DNA of 64,000 bases from Vogesella alkaliphila. Its GTDB lineage: Bacteria; Pseudomonadota; Gammaproteobacteria; Burkholderiales; Chromobacteriaceae. The DNA is taken from NCBI RefSeq assembly GCF_014652475.1, contig NZ_BMYW01000006.1, forward strand, positions 24,167-88,166, in the 5' to 3' direction. Below are positions 54,062 through 62,802 of the stretch, piece by piece. The position numbers and the translations under genes were made by a program. The stretch's first letter is position 1. Each line of letters opens with the position of its first letter. The notes under the pieces were generated by a model that had not been told where the DNA came from, ran no database searches, and saw only the letters and a list, made by a program, of their open reading frames with translations.

Positions 54062-55477
54062 TTAGAAACGGTGGTTGTACTGCACACCCAGGATCTGGGC
54101 GCTGGATTTGTAGTTGGCAGTGCCCACAGTCTGGCTGGAAACGCAAGTGGTCTGACCCAGCGTAGTGCAACGACTATCGACATTGGCCTTGGCATCCTTG
54201 ATATGGATGTAGCTGTAAGCAAAATCGATGGACGACTGCTTGTTCAGGTCGTACTTGCCACCCAGCGAGAACCAGTAACGGTCGTTGTCCGGGATGGTGG
54301 CCAGACGGTGGTTGTCATCCGGCACCGGCGACTTGTCGTAGGCAATACCGGCACGCAGCTGCAGCGGCTCGGAGTACTGGTACGCGCCCCCCAGCGAGAT
54401 CTTGTAGGTGTCTTTCCACTGTGGATTCAGATAGGTGGTGTCGCCCTGATTCACCGCAGGCAAAGACACTTTGGGCGTCGCGTATTTCAATTGCGCGGTA
54501 TCGAAGCGCGAGTGCTTGGTCCAGGTCAGGTCGCCAAACACGGTGACCTTGCGGTCCAGCTTGTGCATTGCGTGCAGGGACAAGGACTCCGGCGTCGTAA
54601 TCTTTACACTCGCATCCTCAGAATCGGGGAACAGGCCCTTGACCAAGACCGCAACCGCATTCCCCGGGCCACCGGCGAGCGCATCGGTAGAGCGAGTCCA
54701 CTTGGCCGAGCCCTTGAGGTCATGCTCGATTTTGGAACGATAGTTCACACCGACGCGGGTACTGTCATTGACATCCCACAGCCATGCCAGGTTATAGCCA
54801 AAGCCCCAATCGTCACCATCAACTTCCGCATAGCCGTCAAACGTGCCGTTACCTCCACCCAAGCCACCAGGAACTGCAGCGCCGTGGTTGGCATACTGGC
54901 GCAGCGTCGCTTCCGCGTGCTGGGCAACCACACCGACCGCTACCGAGTGCTGTTCGTTCAGTTTCAGCGCCACGGTCGGATTGATATCCATGGTCTTGAG
55001 CGAGGTGGCATTCAGGTTGTAACGCAGCACCGAGTCACGCTGGTATTCGGTTTCCGAGGCGAACGGCACGTAGATGCCCAGGCCCACGGTGACTTTTTCG
55101 TTCAGTTGGTGGGTCAGGTACAGCTGCGGTACGGCGATCAGGTCATCGGTGATCTTGCCGCTGCTTTGGCCTGCGATCGGGCCGGCGATCGGGCGCACGG
55201 CACCGGGGGCTGCTGGCGAGGTGTAGTTACCGGTTGCCCCGCTGTATTCAACGCTCGGCGCCACCAGGTTCAATGCACCGGAAAAATTGGTCCCCTCCAG
55301 CTTGGTCATGCCGGCAGCGTTGTAGAAGATGGTCGAGGCGTTGGCGGCTTCGGCGGCGCTGGCATTGGCGGTGGATTGGGCGCTGACCGACTGGGTACCG
55401 AAGTGGTAACCGGAAGCCATGGCAAGGCTGGTTGCACCCATCATCATGACGGACAAGCTGATGTGTTTCAGTTTCAT
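54062..55477 (-). CDS. fadL: Long-chain fatty-acid outer-membrane transporter FadL
   Basis: A 471-residue outer-membrane beta-barrel with signal peptide (to about Ala21). The mature N-terminus carries the FadL hatch-like NAxAAEAANASTIFYNAAGMTKLEG region, and the protein ends in a terminal Phe, as usual for barrel proteins. It imports long-chain fatty acids. Ribosome site AGAGGGA. Lies between the thioesterase and fadB-like genes, with a PsrA-type box about 120 bp upstream. Confidence 0.95.
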   Translation of the reverse strand: MKLKHISLSVMMMGATSLAMASGYHFGTQSVSAQSTANASAAEAANASTIFYNAAGMTKLEGTNFSGALNLVAPSVEYSGATGNYTSPAAPGAVRPIAGPIAGQSSGKITDDLIAVPQLYLTHQLNEKVTVGLGIYVPFASETEYQRDSVLRYNLNATSLKTMDINPTVALKLNEQHSVAVGVVAQHAEATLRQYANHGAAVPGGLGGGNGTFDGYAEVDGDDWGFGYNLAWLWDVNDSTRVGVNYRSKIEHDLKGSAKWTRSTDALAGGPGNAVAVLVKGLFPDSEDASVKITTPESLSLHAMHKLDRKVTVFGDLTWTKHSRFDTAQLKYATPKVSLPAVNQGDTTYLNPQWKDTYKISLGGAYQYSEPLQLRAGIAYDKSPVPDDNHRLATIPDNDRYWFSLGGKYDLNKQSSIDFAYSYIHIKDAKANVDSRCTTLGQTTCVSSQTVGTANYKSSAQILGVQYNHRF

Positions 55478-55594
55478 GTGTTATTCCCTCTGTGCATTGT
55501 TATTCATGCTGTTCCGAACGCCTGTTTGATTGACGATCTGGCCCGATACTACCTAGAGACGAAGCTGTTATCCAGCTTTTTCGAGCATTCGTTC

Positions 55595-55608
55595 CAAACA
55601 ATCGTTTC
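55595..55608. promoter_or_regulatory. PsrA-like operator upstream of fadL
   Basis: CAAACAATCGTTTC contains the inverted half-sites AAAC-N4-GTTT, matching the known Pseudomonas PsrA box (G/C)AAAC-N2-4-GTTT(G/C). It is about 120 bp upstream of the fadL start. The adjacent psrA-like gene and its own boxes support it. Confidence 0.6.
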
Positions 55609-55632
55609 AATGAAACAACACAGCAAATGCAC

Positions 55633-56022
55633 TCAGGAAATGATTCTGGATTTGCCTTCGGCATCGATGGCGACGTAGGTGGCAATCACCTCGGTAATCG
55701 GCACCACTTCGCCGCCAAGGCGTTCCGCCTCCACCGTCACCTTCAGCGTGACCGACTTCTGCCCGAGCCGGAAACACTCGGCATACAGTGACACCACGTC
55801 ACCGACATGGATGGGACTGGTCAGCTGGAAGGCATTGACCGCGACCGTCGTCACCGGCCCCTTGGCCAGCCTTTCGGCGCAGATGGCGCCGGCGGTATCG
55901 ATCTGGAACATCAGCCAGCCAGCGTGGACGCGGCCGTGGGCATTGGTGCTGCGTGGCTCGGCGCGCAGGCGCAGCACCGGCTCGCGGCAGACTTCGGGGT
56001 GTTGCTGTGGGGATGGGGTCAT
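55633..56022 (-). CDS. Acyl-CoA thioesterase, YciA-like hotdog protein
   Basis: A 129-residue hotdog-fold thioesterase that hydrolyses acyl-CoA to fatty acid and CoA, perhaps to relieve CoA sequestration. Family segments are STNAHGRVHAGWLMFQIDTAGAI and a C-terminal YVAIDAEGKSR. I chose the ATG at 56022, with GAGAGAGA upstream. A long hairpin (56033-56064) sits just before this ribosome site. It is third in the psrA-fadE-thioesterase order. Confidence 0.88.
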   Translation of the reverse strand: MTPSPQQHPEVCREPVLRLRAEPRSTNAHGRVHAGWLMFQIDTAGAICAERLAKGPVTTVAVNAFQLTSPIHVGDVVSLYAECFRLGQKSVTLKVTVEAERLGGEVVPITEVIATYVAIDAEGKSRIIS

Positions 56023-56032
56023 GTTGTCTCTC

Positions 56033-56064
56033 TCGATGGCGCTCTGTCGACAGAGTGCCATCGA
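56033..56064 (-). promoter_or_regulatory. Hairpin immediately before the thioesterase ribosome site
   Basis: A 32-bp near-perfect palindrome (arms TCGATGGCGCTCTGTC and complement, one G-T mismatch) centred on GTCGAC. Its minus-strand continuation includes the GAGAGAGA ribosome site, so the RNA stem could partly mask it. It may also be a processing or attenuation site between fadE and the thioesterase gene. Confidence 0.55.
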
Positions 56065-56106
56065 CAGAGACGGGCGTGGCCGCCCGACTCCTTATTGTTT
56101 AGCCGA

Positions 56107-58560
56107 TCAGAAGATCAGCCGCTGCAGCAATTTGTCATCATGCTGCTCAAGTTTCATGTCGAAATCATCGACCATGATCACGTCGCGCTTCAGCTTGCGT
56201 GCGCGCGTCACGGCGTCGAATTCCTGCTGCGTAATCTGGCCGGACTGCAATGCTTCCGCCAGCCGCTCACGCGCGGCGACAGTCTTGAACTTGCCATCAC
56301 GCCCCAGTTTGCGCAACTTCTGCTCCAGCGGTTCGGTTTCCAGCATCGCCCTCAGCGCCGGCTCCAGCACGCCGACCGGATCGGATTCGTCGCTCGGTGC
56401 AAAGATGCCGCGGGTCAGGCGCTCGCGCGTCGGACCCAGTTCCATCAGCAGCCGCGCCACCTTGGTGCCGGTGTGGTCGCTAGCCGGCTTCAGCGTCAGC
56501 CCCCACGGGAAGATCACCTTGCGCAGGATTGCGGCCAACGTGCGGCTTGGCAGGTTGGCGAGGAAGCCGTCCATCGCCTGCTGCAGGTCGTACAGCGCAT
56601 TCTCCACCGCCCACTGCAGCACCGGCAGGTCTTCCTTCGGCGCACCATCGCGCTCGAAGCGCTTCAGGCAGGCCGAGGCGATGTAGAGGTTGGACAGCAT
56701 GTCACCCAGGCGCGCCGACAGCTTCTCGCGGAATTTCAGCGAGCCGCCCAGGCTGAACATCGCCATGTCGGACAGCAGCGCAAAGGCGCTGGAGAAACGC
56801 GTCAGCTGCTTGTAGTAGGCGGCCACTTCGCCACCTTTCGGGCTGCCGACCAGCCTGGCGCCGGTCAGGCCCATCCACAGCGAGCGGAACACGTTGCTGA
56901 TCACGAAGTTGATGTGGCCGGTGATGGCCTTGTCGAACTCGGCGGCGTCGTTGCTCATCGCCGCCTTCATCTCGCGCAGCACGAAGGGATGGCAACGGAT
57001 GGCGCCCTGGCCGTAGATGATCATCGAACGGGTCAGGATGTTGGCGCCTTCCACCGTGATCGCGATCGGGATCGCCTGATAGGCACGCGCCAGATAGTTG
57101 CGCGGCCCCAGCACCACCGCCTTGCCGCCGTGGATGTCCATCGCGTCGTTCAGCGTTTTGCGCATGCGCTCGGTGTTGTGATACTTCAGCACTGCGGACA
57201 GCACCGACGGCTTTTCGCCGATATCCAGGCCGGTCAGTGCCAGATCCTGGGACGCTTCCATCTGGTAGGTAAAGCCGCCGATGCGCGCCATCGCCTCGTC
57301 CACGCCCTCGAACTTGCCGATGGACAGGCCGAACTGGTCACGGATGCGGGCGTAGGCGCCGGTGGTGTAGGACGCCACCTTGCCGGAGGCGACCGACATC
57401 GCCGGCAGCGAGATGCAGCGCCCAACCGACAGGCATTCCACCAGCATGCGCCAGCCCTGACCGGCGTAGTCGCGACCGCCGATGATCCACTCCAGCGGAA
57501 TGAACACGTTCTTGCCCCAGGTCGGGCCGTTCATGAATGCGGCACCTCCGGGGAAGTGACGGCGACCGATGCAGACGCCTTCGTGCTCGGTCGGTACCAG
57601 TGCGCAAGTGATGCCAATATCTTCCTTGTCGCCCAGCAGGTGATCCGGGTCGTACATCTTGAATGCGAGGCCGAGAATGGTGGCCACAGGTGCCAGCGTG
57701 ATCCAGCGCTTTTCCCAGCTCACGCGCAGGCCGAGCACGTCGTCAAAACGTTGGCCGCTGCGCGGATCGGTGTAGCTGCCGCGGCAGACGATGCCGTAGT
57801 CGGGAATGGCTCCGGCATCGGAACCGGCGTAGGGACTGGTCAGCGCGAAGCACGGCACTTCCACGCCCTTGGCCAGGCGTGGCAGGTAGTAGTCCTTCTG
57901 CGCCTCGGTGCCGTAGTGCTGCAGTAGTTCGCCCGGGCCGAGAGAGTTCGGCACCATCACCGATACCGCGGCGGTGCCGCCGCGGGTGGCAATCTTGGTG
58001 ACCACCTTGGCGTGCGCGTAGTTGGAGAACTCCAGACCGCCGTACTTCTTCTTGACGATCATGCCCAGGAAGCCGTTGTCCTTGATGAACTGCCACACAT
58101 CCTCAGGCAGGTCTTTCAGCTCGTGGGTGATCTTCCAGTCGTCGATCAGCTTGCACAGCTGTTCGGTCGGGCCATCCAGAAACGCCTGCTCTTCGGCAGT
58201 CAGCTTCGGGTCCGGGAAGGACAGCAGGCGGTTCCAGTCCGGCTTGCCGGAAAACAGGTCGCGATCCCACCACACGGTACCGGCGTTGATCGCTTCCTGC
58301 TCGGTCTGGGACATCGCCGGGGTGATTTTCTTGAAGACGGAGAACACCGGGCCGGTGAACACCGCGCGGCGCAGCGGTACCAGATTCAGCACCAGCGCGA
58401 TGACGGCAAACAGCACCCACACCGCAAGCGGGACCTGGCAGCCCCAGACTGGCTGCAGGCTGGCAAGCCAGCCTGCGATCACGACAGTCCACGCCAGAAC
58501 GGGAGCGCGAAAATACGCGAGCGCCCCGAGCAGCAGGATCAGAACAATAGCAGAAGACAT
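56107..58560 (-). CDS. fadE: Acyl-CoA dehydrogenase FadE
   Basis: FAD enzyme for the first step of beta-oxidation. The 817-residue length, two N-terminal membrane segments (about 4-30 and 42-62) and the motifs PNSLGPGELLQHYGTEAQ, FALTSPYAGSDAG and IPIAITVEGANILTRSMIIYGQGA match the long FadE type (E. coli 814 residues). It is 34 bp downstream of the psrA-like gene, probably one transcript. Dispersed word inside (57747-57758), and a near-match at 56528-56541. Confidence 0.96.
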   Translation of the reverse strand: MSSAIVLILLLGALAYFRAPVLAWTVVIAGWLASLQPVWGCQVPLAVWVLFAVIALVLNLVPLRRAVFTGPVFSVFKKITPAMSQTEQEAINAGTVWWDRDLFSGKPDWNRLLSFPDPKLTAEEQAFLDGPTEQLCKLIDDWKITHELKDLPEDVWQFIKDNGFLGMIVKKKYGGLEFSNYAHAKVVTKIATRGGTAAVSVMVPNSLGPGELLQHYGTEAQKDYYLPRLAKGVEVPCFALTSPYAGSDAGAIPDYGIVCRGSYTDPRSGQRFDDVLGLRVSWEKRWITLAPVATILGLAFKMYDPDHLLGDKEDIGITCALVPTEHEGVCIGRRHFPGGAAFMNGPTWGKNVFIPLEWIIGGRDYAGQGWRMLVECLSVGRCISLPAMSVASGKVASYTTGAYARIRDQFGLSIGKFEGVDEAMARIGGFTYQMEASQDLALTGLDIGEKPSVLSAVLKYHNTERMRKTLNDAMDIHGGKAVVLGPRNYLARAYQAIPIAITVEGANILTRSMIIYGQGAIRCHPFVLREMKAAMSNDAAEFDKAITGHINFVISNVFRSLWMGLTGARLVGSPKGGEVAAYYKQLTRFSSAFALLSDMAMFSLGGSLKFREKLSARLGDMLSNLYIASACLKRFERDGAPKEDLPVLQWAVENALYDLQQAMDGFLANLPSRTLAAILRKVIFPWGLTLKPASDHTGTKVARLLMELGPTRERLTRGIFAPSDESDPVGVLEPALRAMLETEPLEQKLRKLGRDGKFKTVAARERLAEALQSGQITQQEFDAVTRARKLKRDVIMVDDFDMKLEQHDDKLLQRLIF
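57747..57758 (-). repeat. Dispersed 12-bp word, single copy inside fadE
   Basis: Exact AACGTTGGCCGC on the plus strand; on the gene strand it encodes SGQRFDD. Confidence 0.75.
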
Positions 58561-58594
58561 TATGGTTACCCTCGTGTTGACCTCGTGGAGTCAA

Positions 58595-59281
58595 TCAGAC
58601 GGGCGCCGTCAACCCCGCTACGACGAAAGGCACCAGGTGCTTGACGACCATGTCCGGGTCACGGGCGGAGACCACCTGACTGCGGACGAAGATCTTCAGC
58701 ACATCATTACCGGCGAAGGCGTTGAACATCACGCCAAAGGCAAAATGCATGCGCCAGGCAATGTCTTCGGTTTCAAACTGCGGCAAAGCTGCCTGGAAGG
58801 CACTGCTATAGCGCTGTACAAACACGCTGTACTGCTGGTTCAGTGCCTCGCGCAGCAGGCGGTGGTTTTCCACCAGCGTGCGCGACATCAAGCGGACAAA
58901 CAGCGCCCCGCCCTTGGTCGGGTCTTTGGACAACATCAGGCAGGGCTTGATGAAGGTCAGTACCAGCGCCTCGGCGGTCAGGGCTTGTCCGGATTGTTCC
59001 AGCGCGTCGAGTTCGGCCAGACAGGCGGCCACAAACGGGCCGATCCTGCGCATGAACACCGATTCGAACAGCGCATCCTTTGAACCGAAGTGGTAGTTCA
59101 CAGCGGCCAGGTTGACTTCGGCCTGCTGTGTGATCATGCGAAGTGAGGTGGCCTCGAAGCCGTGCTCGACAAACAGCCGCTCGGCAACATCGAGAATCCG
59201 AGTTGCGGTGTCGGGTTTGTTCACTTCCATGTCGTCTTGCACTTTCATCGGATTGAGTAATTGCGTCGCCTTGTCCATCAT
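58595..59281 (-). CDS. TetR-family fatty-acid regulator, PsrA-like
   Basis: A 228-residue TetR regulator. The HTH region (TATRILDVAERLFVEHGFEATSLRMITQQAEVNLAAVNYHFGSKDALF) is strongly PsrA-like, including VNLAAVNYHFGSK. PsrA of Pseudomonas represses beta-oxidation genes and is released by long-chain acyl ligands. Boxes of the PsrA type lie just upstream of this gene (autoregulation) and near fadL. The first ATG (59281) lacks a good ribosome site; starts at residues 12 or 18 are possible. Confidence 0.88.
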   Translation of the reverse strand: MMDKATQLLNPMKVQDDMEVNKPDTATRILDVAERLFVEHGFEATSLRMITQQAEVNLAAVNYHFGSKDALFESVFMRRIGPFVAACLAELDALEQSGQALTAEALVLTFIKPCLMLSKDPTKGGALFVRLMSRTLVENHRLLREALNQQYSVFVQRYSSAFQAALPQFETEDIAWRMHFAFGVMFNAFAGNDVLKIFVRSQVVSARDPDMVVKHLVPFVVAGLTAPV

Positions 59282-59288
59282 GATTTTA

Positions 59289-59314
59289 GAACAAGCGTTT
59301 GAAACTTACGTTTT
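59289..59314. promoter_or_regulatory. Overlapping PsrA-like operators upstream of the psrA-like gene
   Basis: GAAACTTACGTTTT (59301-59314) has AAAC-N4-GTTT. GAACAAGCGTTTG (59289-59301) is a near-match overlapping it, centres 12 bp apart. They lie immediately upstream of the regulator start codon, consistent with autorepression. Confidence 0.6.
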
Positions 59315-59367
59315 AAATTGATGCCTGTCAAGAAATGCATTCCTGAAGCCTCCCGCGGTAAACACAA

Positions 59368-59400
59368 GTAAAACGGCAGTCCTTAGTCTAGACTGCCGTT
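59368..59400 (-). terminator. Rho-independent terminator of metZ
   Basis: Arms AACGGCAGTC and GACTGCCGTT with a 9-nt loop, followed on the minus strand by a T tract. Confidence 0.82.
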
Positions 59401-59405
59401 CGATT

Positions 59406-59419
59406 GAAACAAACGTTTT
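59406..59419. promoter_or_regulatory. Distal PsrA-like box between metZ and the psrA-like gene
   Basis: GAAACAAACGTTTT again has AAAC-N4-GTTT. It sits 4 bp past the metZ stop codon and about 125 bp upstream of the psrA-like start. Confidence 0.5.
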
Positions 59420-59422
59420 TTA

Positions 59423-60604
59423 TTACAAGCCTCTAGCAAGATCCGCCTTCAGATCGTCGACGTGCTCCAGGCCGACGGCAACCCGCAACAGCCCCTCGCT
59501 GATGCCGGCGCGCGCGCGCGCCTCCGGCGTGATGCGGGCGTGGGTGGTCGACGCTGGATGGGTCAGCGTGGTCTTGACGTCGCCGAGGTTGGCGGTGCGC
59601 GAAATGACCTGCACCGCGTCCACCACACGCCAGGCAGCCTCGCGGCCGCCCTTGACTTCGAACGACACCACCGCCCCGCCGCTGCGCTGCTGCTTTTGCG
59701 CCAGCGCGAATTGCGGATGGCTTTCCAGCCCCGGGTAGAACACGCGCGCCACCGACGGCTGCTGCTCCAGCCAGCGTGCCAGTTCGAGTGCGTTGGCGGA
59801 GTGCTTTTCCATGCGCAGGTGCAGCGTTTCCAGACCGGACAGCAGCACCCAGGCATTGAATGCGGCCAGGGTCGGACCGGCGGTACGCACGTGCAGGTAG
59901 ATCTGTTCGATCAGCTTGTCGTTGCCGACCACCGCCCCGCCCAGCACCCGGCCGTGGCCGTCGAGATACTTGGTGGCGGAGTGCACCACCAGGTCGGCGC
60001 CCAGTTGCAGCGGCTGCTGCAGCGCCGGCGAACAGAAGCAGTTGTCGACCACCAGCAAGGCGCCGGCTTCGTGTGCGATGTCGGCAACGGCGGCGATGTC
60101 GGCCAGCTCGGTCAGCGGGTTGGACGGCGTTTCCAGGAAGAACAGCTTGGTATTGGGCTTCACCGCCGCCCGCCACGCGACCGGGTCGGCGGCGTCGACG
60201 TAGCTCGTCTCGATATTGAACTTGCCGAGAATGCCGTTGAACAGGTTGATGGTGGAGCCGAACAGGCTCTGCGACGACACCACGTGGTCACCGGCCTTGA
60301 GCAGGGTCAGCATGGTGGCCTGGATCGCGGCCATGCCGCTGGCGGTGGCAATCGCGCGCGCGCCGCCTTCCATTGCGGCCAACCTTTGCTGGAAAGCGCT
60401 GACGGTCGGATTGGTAAAACGGGAGTAGGTGTAGCCTTCGATCTCGCCCATGAACATGGCGGCGGCTTGTGCGGCCGTATCAAAGGTAAAGCTGGAGGTC
60501 AGGTGCAGGCTCTGGCTGTGTTCGCGGTATTCGCTGGTTTCGCGGCCGGCGCGGATGGCCAGCGTCTCGGGGTGCAAGGGGGGACAGGTGTCTTCGCGCG
60601 ACAT
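59423..60604 (-). CDS. metZ: O-succinylhomoserine sulfhydrylase
   Basis: PLP enzyme making homocysteine directly from O-succinylhomoserine and sulfide. The 393-residue protein has the Cys/Met-metabolism motifs YSRFTNPTVSAFQQRLAAMEGG, the SLFGSTINLF segment and PLP lysine in HSATKYLDGHGRV. MetZ is favoured over MetB/MetC by overall pattern and linkage to purF, as in Pseudomonas and Neisseriales; the acyl donor is not proven. The ATG at 60604 gives MSREDTCPPLHPET. Dispersed word inside (60375-60386). Confidence 0.92.
   Translation of the reverse strand: MSREDTCPPLHPETLAIRAGRETSEYREHSQSLHLTSSFTFDTAAQAAAMFMGEIEGYTYSRFTNPTVSAFQQRLAAMEGGARAIATASGMAAIQATMLTLLKAGDHVVSSQSLFGSTINLFNGILGKFNIETSYVDAADPVAWRAAVKPNTKLFFLETPSNPLTELADIAAVADIAHEAGALLVVDNCFCSPALQQPLQLGADLVVHSATKYLDGHGRVLGGAVVGNDKLIEQIYLHVRTAGPTLAAFNAWVLLSGLETLHLRMEKHSANALELARWLEQQPSVARVFYPGLESHPQFALAQKQQRSGGAVVSFEVKGGREAAWRVVDAVQVISRTANLGDVKTTLTHPASTTHARITPEARARAGISEGLLRVAVGLEHVDDLKADLARGL
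60375..60386 (+). repeat. Dispersed 12-bp word, single copy inside metZ
   Basis: Exact GCGGCCAACCTT in context TTGCGGCCAACCTTTGC, encoding QQRLAAMEGG on the gene strand. That peptide is conserved in the family, so part of the match may be protein-driven. Confidence 0.65.
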
Positions 60605-60648
60605 GGTGGGCTCTCGTACGGCGTATGGCTGAAAGACTTTCAACAATA

Positions 60649-60679
60649 ACAAGGGTTGGCCGCAACAGCCAACCCTTGT
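60649..60679 (-). terminator. Hairpin with dispersed-word core after purF
   Basis: Arms ACAAGGGTTGGC and GCCAACCCTTGT (12 bp, perfect) with loop CGCAACA, 15 bp past the purF stop. One arm plus loop reads GGGTTGGCCGCAA, a variant of the dispersed word. Confidence 0.78.
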
Positions 60680-60693
60680 CGTTATATAGAAAT

Positions 60694-62238
60694 TCAGATC
60701 AGGTTTTGTTCGGCAACATTCAGGTTGAGGTCGACCATCTGGTTGCTGCTGTCTTCCTCTTTCTGCTCGCTGGCCGCCTTGCCCTTCTTGCGTGCCGCCT
60801 CGATGGCATCGAGATAGGCCTCGTTGATGTCGCCGGTGATGTAGCAGCCGCTGAAGCAGGACGCCTCGAACACGTTCAGCTCGCGGTTGATGCTCTGCAC
60901 CGCGTGCTCCAGCGCCTCCAGCTCCTGGTAGATCACCGCATCGGCGCCGATTTCGTCGGCGATCTGCGTGTCGTTGCGACCGGTAGCCAGCAGCTCGGCA
61001 CGGGTCGGCATGTCGATGCCGTACACGTTGGGGAAGCGTACCGCCGGCGCTGCCGAGGCGAAGTACACCTTCTTGGCGCCTGAATCGCGCGCCATCTGCA
61101 CGATTTCCTTGGAGGTGGTGCCGCGCACGATGGAATCGTCCACCAGCAGCACGTTGCGGCCGGCGAACTCCAGCGGCACCGGGTTCAGCTTCTGGCGTAC
61201 CGACTTCTTGCGCACCGCCTGACCCGGCATGATGAAGGTACGGCCGATGTAGCGGTTCTTGATGAAGCCCTCGCGGTACGGCAGGCCCAGCGCGCTGGCC
61301 AGCTGCATCGCGCTCTGGCGGCTGGAATCCGGAATCGGGATCACCACGTCGATGTCGATGTCGGCGTACTGGCGACGGATCTTCTCGGCCAGCATCTCGC
61401 CCATCACCAGACGCGACTGGTAGACCGACACGCCGTCGATCACCGAATCCGGCCGCGCAAAGTACACGTACTCGAACAGGCACGGTGCCAGCTGGGTATT
61501 CTCGGCACAGACGCGCGCCTGCATGTCGCCGTCGAAGGTGACGTACACGCACTCGCCCGGCTGCACGTCGCGCAGCACCTTGAAGCCGGAACAATCCAGC
61601 GCCACCGACTCGGAGGCGAACATGTACTCGGCCTTGCCGTCGACCTCGGTCGCGCCCATCACCATCGGGCGGATGCCGTGCGGATCGCGGAACGCCACCA
61701 GACCGTAACCGGCGATCATCGCCACCACGGCGTAGGCGCCCTTCACGCGGCGGTGCACCGCCTCCACCGCGCCGAACACCGCATCCGCGGTCAGCGTGGC
61801 GTTCTCGACACGGGCGGCGATCTCGTGCGCGAACACGTTGAGCAGCACTTCCGAGTCGGAGTTGGTGTTGATATGGCGCAGGTCATTGCGGTACATGTCC
61901 TGCTTCAGCTCGTCGGTATTGGTCAGGTTGCCGTTGTGCGCCAGCACGATACCGAACGGCGAGTTGACATAGAACGGCTGCGCCTCGGCCAGGCTGGATG
62001 CCGAGCCGGCTGTGGGGTAGCGCACATGACCAATGCCTGCATTACCGAACAGCGAGCGCATGTTGCGGGTACGGAACACGTCCCGCACCAGGCCGCTGCC
62101 CTTGTGCATGTGAAAGGTCTTGCCATTGGCCGTAACAATCCCGGCTGCGTCCTGACCACGGTGCTGCAACAATTGCAAACCGTCATACAACAGCTGGTTT
62201 ACGGGTGACTGACCCACCACCCCCAAAATTCCACACAT
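60694..62238 (-). CDS. purF: Amidophosphoribosyltransferase
   Basis: First committed enzyme of purine synthesis, making phosphoribosylamine from PRPP and glutamine. The 514-residue protein starts MCGILGVVG, with Cys2 as the glutaminase nucleophile and no propeptide. The PRPP loop is LLVDDSIVRGTTSKEI. It lies downstream of cvpA, as in many proteobacteria, but a terminator-like hairpin separates the two genes. The start follows GGGGATG. Confidence 0.98.
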   Translation of the reverse strand: MCGILGVVGQSPVNQLLYDGLQLLQHRGQDAAGIVTANGKTFHMHKGSGLVRDVFRTRNMRSLFGNAGIGHVRYPTAGSASSLAEAQPFYVNSPFGIVLAHNGNLTNTDELKQDMYRNDLRHINTNSDSEVLLNVFAHEIAARVENATLTADAVFGAVEAVHRRVKGAYAVVAMIAGYGLVAFRDPHGIRPMVMGATEVDGKAEYMFASESVALDCSGFKVLRDVQPGECVYVTFDGDMQARVCAENTQLAPCLFEYVYFARPDSVIDGVSVYQSRLVMGEMLAEKIRRQYADIDIDVVIPIPDSSRQSAMQLASALGLPYREGFIKNRYIGRTFIMPGQAVRKKSVRQKLNPVPLEFAGRNVLLVDDSIVRGTTSKEIVQMARDSGAKKVYFASAAPAVRFPNVYGIDMPTRAELLATGRNDTQIADEIGADAVIYQELEALEHAVQSINRELNVFEASCFSGCYITGDINEAYLDAIEAARKKGKAASEQKEEDSSNQMVDLNLNVAEQNLI

Positions 62239-62260
62239 AGCTCATCCCCAGACTACACGA

Positions 62261-62300
62261 GTAAAAACAAGGGGTGACAGCGGATCGCGCCGTCACCCCT
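62261..62300 (-). terminator. Terminator or attenuator between cvpA and purF
   Basis: On the minus strand, AGGGGTGAC/GTCACCCCT arms with a 13-nt loop are followed by TTGTTTTT. It stands 10 bp past the cvpA stop and 22 bp before the purF start codon, inside what is usually one operon. Confidence 0.78.
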
Positions 62301-62310
62301 CTTGGTACTG

Positions 62311-62802
62311 CTAAAAAAAGTGCACCGCCTGCGCCAGCGTATCCGGCAGCCACGGTCGGGCGGCCATCGCCACCGCTTCGAAAGGCTGCACCAGCAAGGC
62401 GTCGTGCCAAAAACCCTGTTGCGGCATGGTACTCATCCCTCCCAGCATCACCAGCACCGTGACCAGCAGCAGGCCACGGGCCAGGCCGAACACGACGCCA
62501 AGAAAACGGTTGACGCCCCCCAGACCGATCGCATCGATCAGCGCGGTCAGGGTGACACGAAACAGCGCGGTTGCCAGCCACGTCAGCAACAACAGCACGA
62601 CGAAGGCGGCGATCAGCTGCAGGCCCTGGCCACCTACCGGCATGAAGCCGGCCAGATCGGGGGCGAAACTGCGCGCCACCCAGAACGCCAGCAGCCACGA
62701 ACACAGCGACAGCAGTTCGGCGGCCAGGCCGCGGAACAGCGCCACAGCCATGGAACCAAAGATGATGGCAAGAATCAGCCAGTCAAGAGCCGTCAGCATC
62801 AT
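62311..62802 (-). CDS. cvpA: CvpA-family membrane protein
   Basis: A 163-residue inner-membrane protein with four predicted helices and the family N-terminus (LTALDWLILAIIFGSMAVALFRG). CvpA is needed for colicin V production in E. coli and for envelope integrity in several pathogens; the biochemical role is unknown. Its start overlaps the dedD stop (ATGA). Confidence 0.93.
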   Translation of the reverse strand: MMLTALDWLILAIIFGSMAVALFRGLAAELLSLCSWLLAFWVARSFAPDLAGFMPVGGQGLQLIAAFVVLLLLTWLATALFRVTLTALIDAIGLGGVNRFLGVVFGLARGLLLVTVLVMLGGMSTMPQQGFWHDALLVQPFEAVAMAARPWLPDTLAQAVHFF

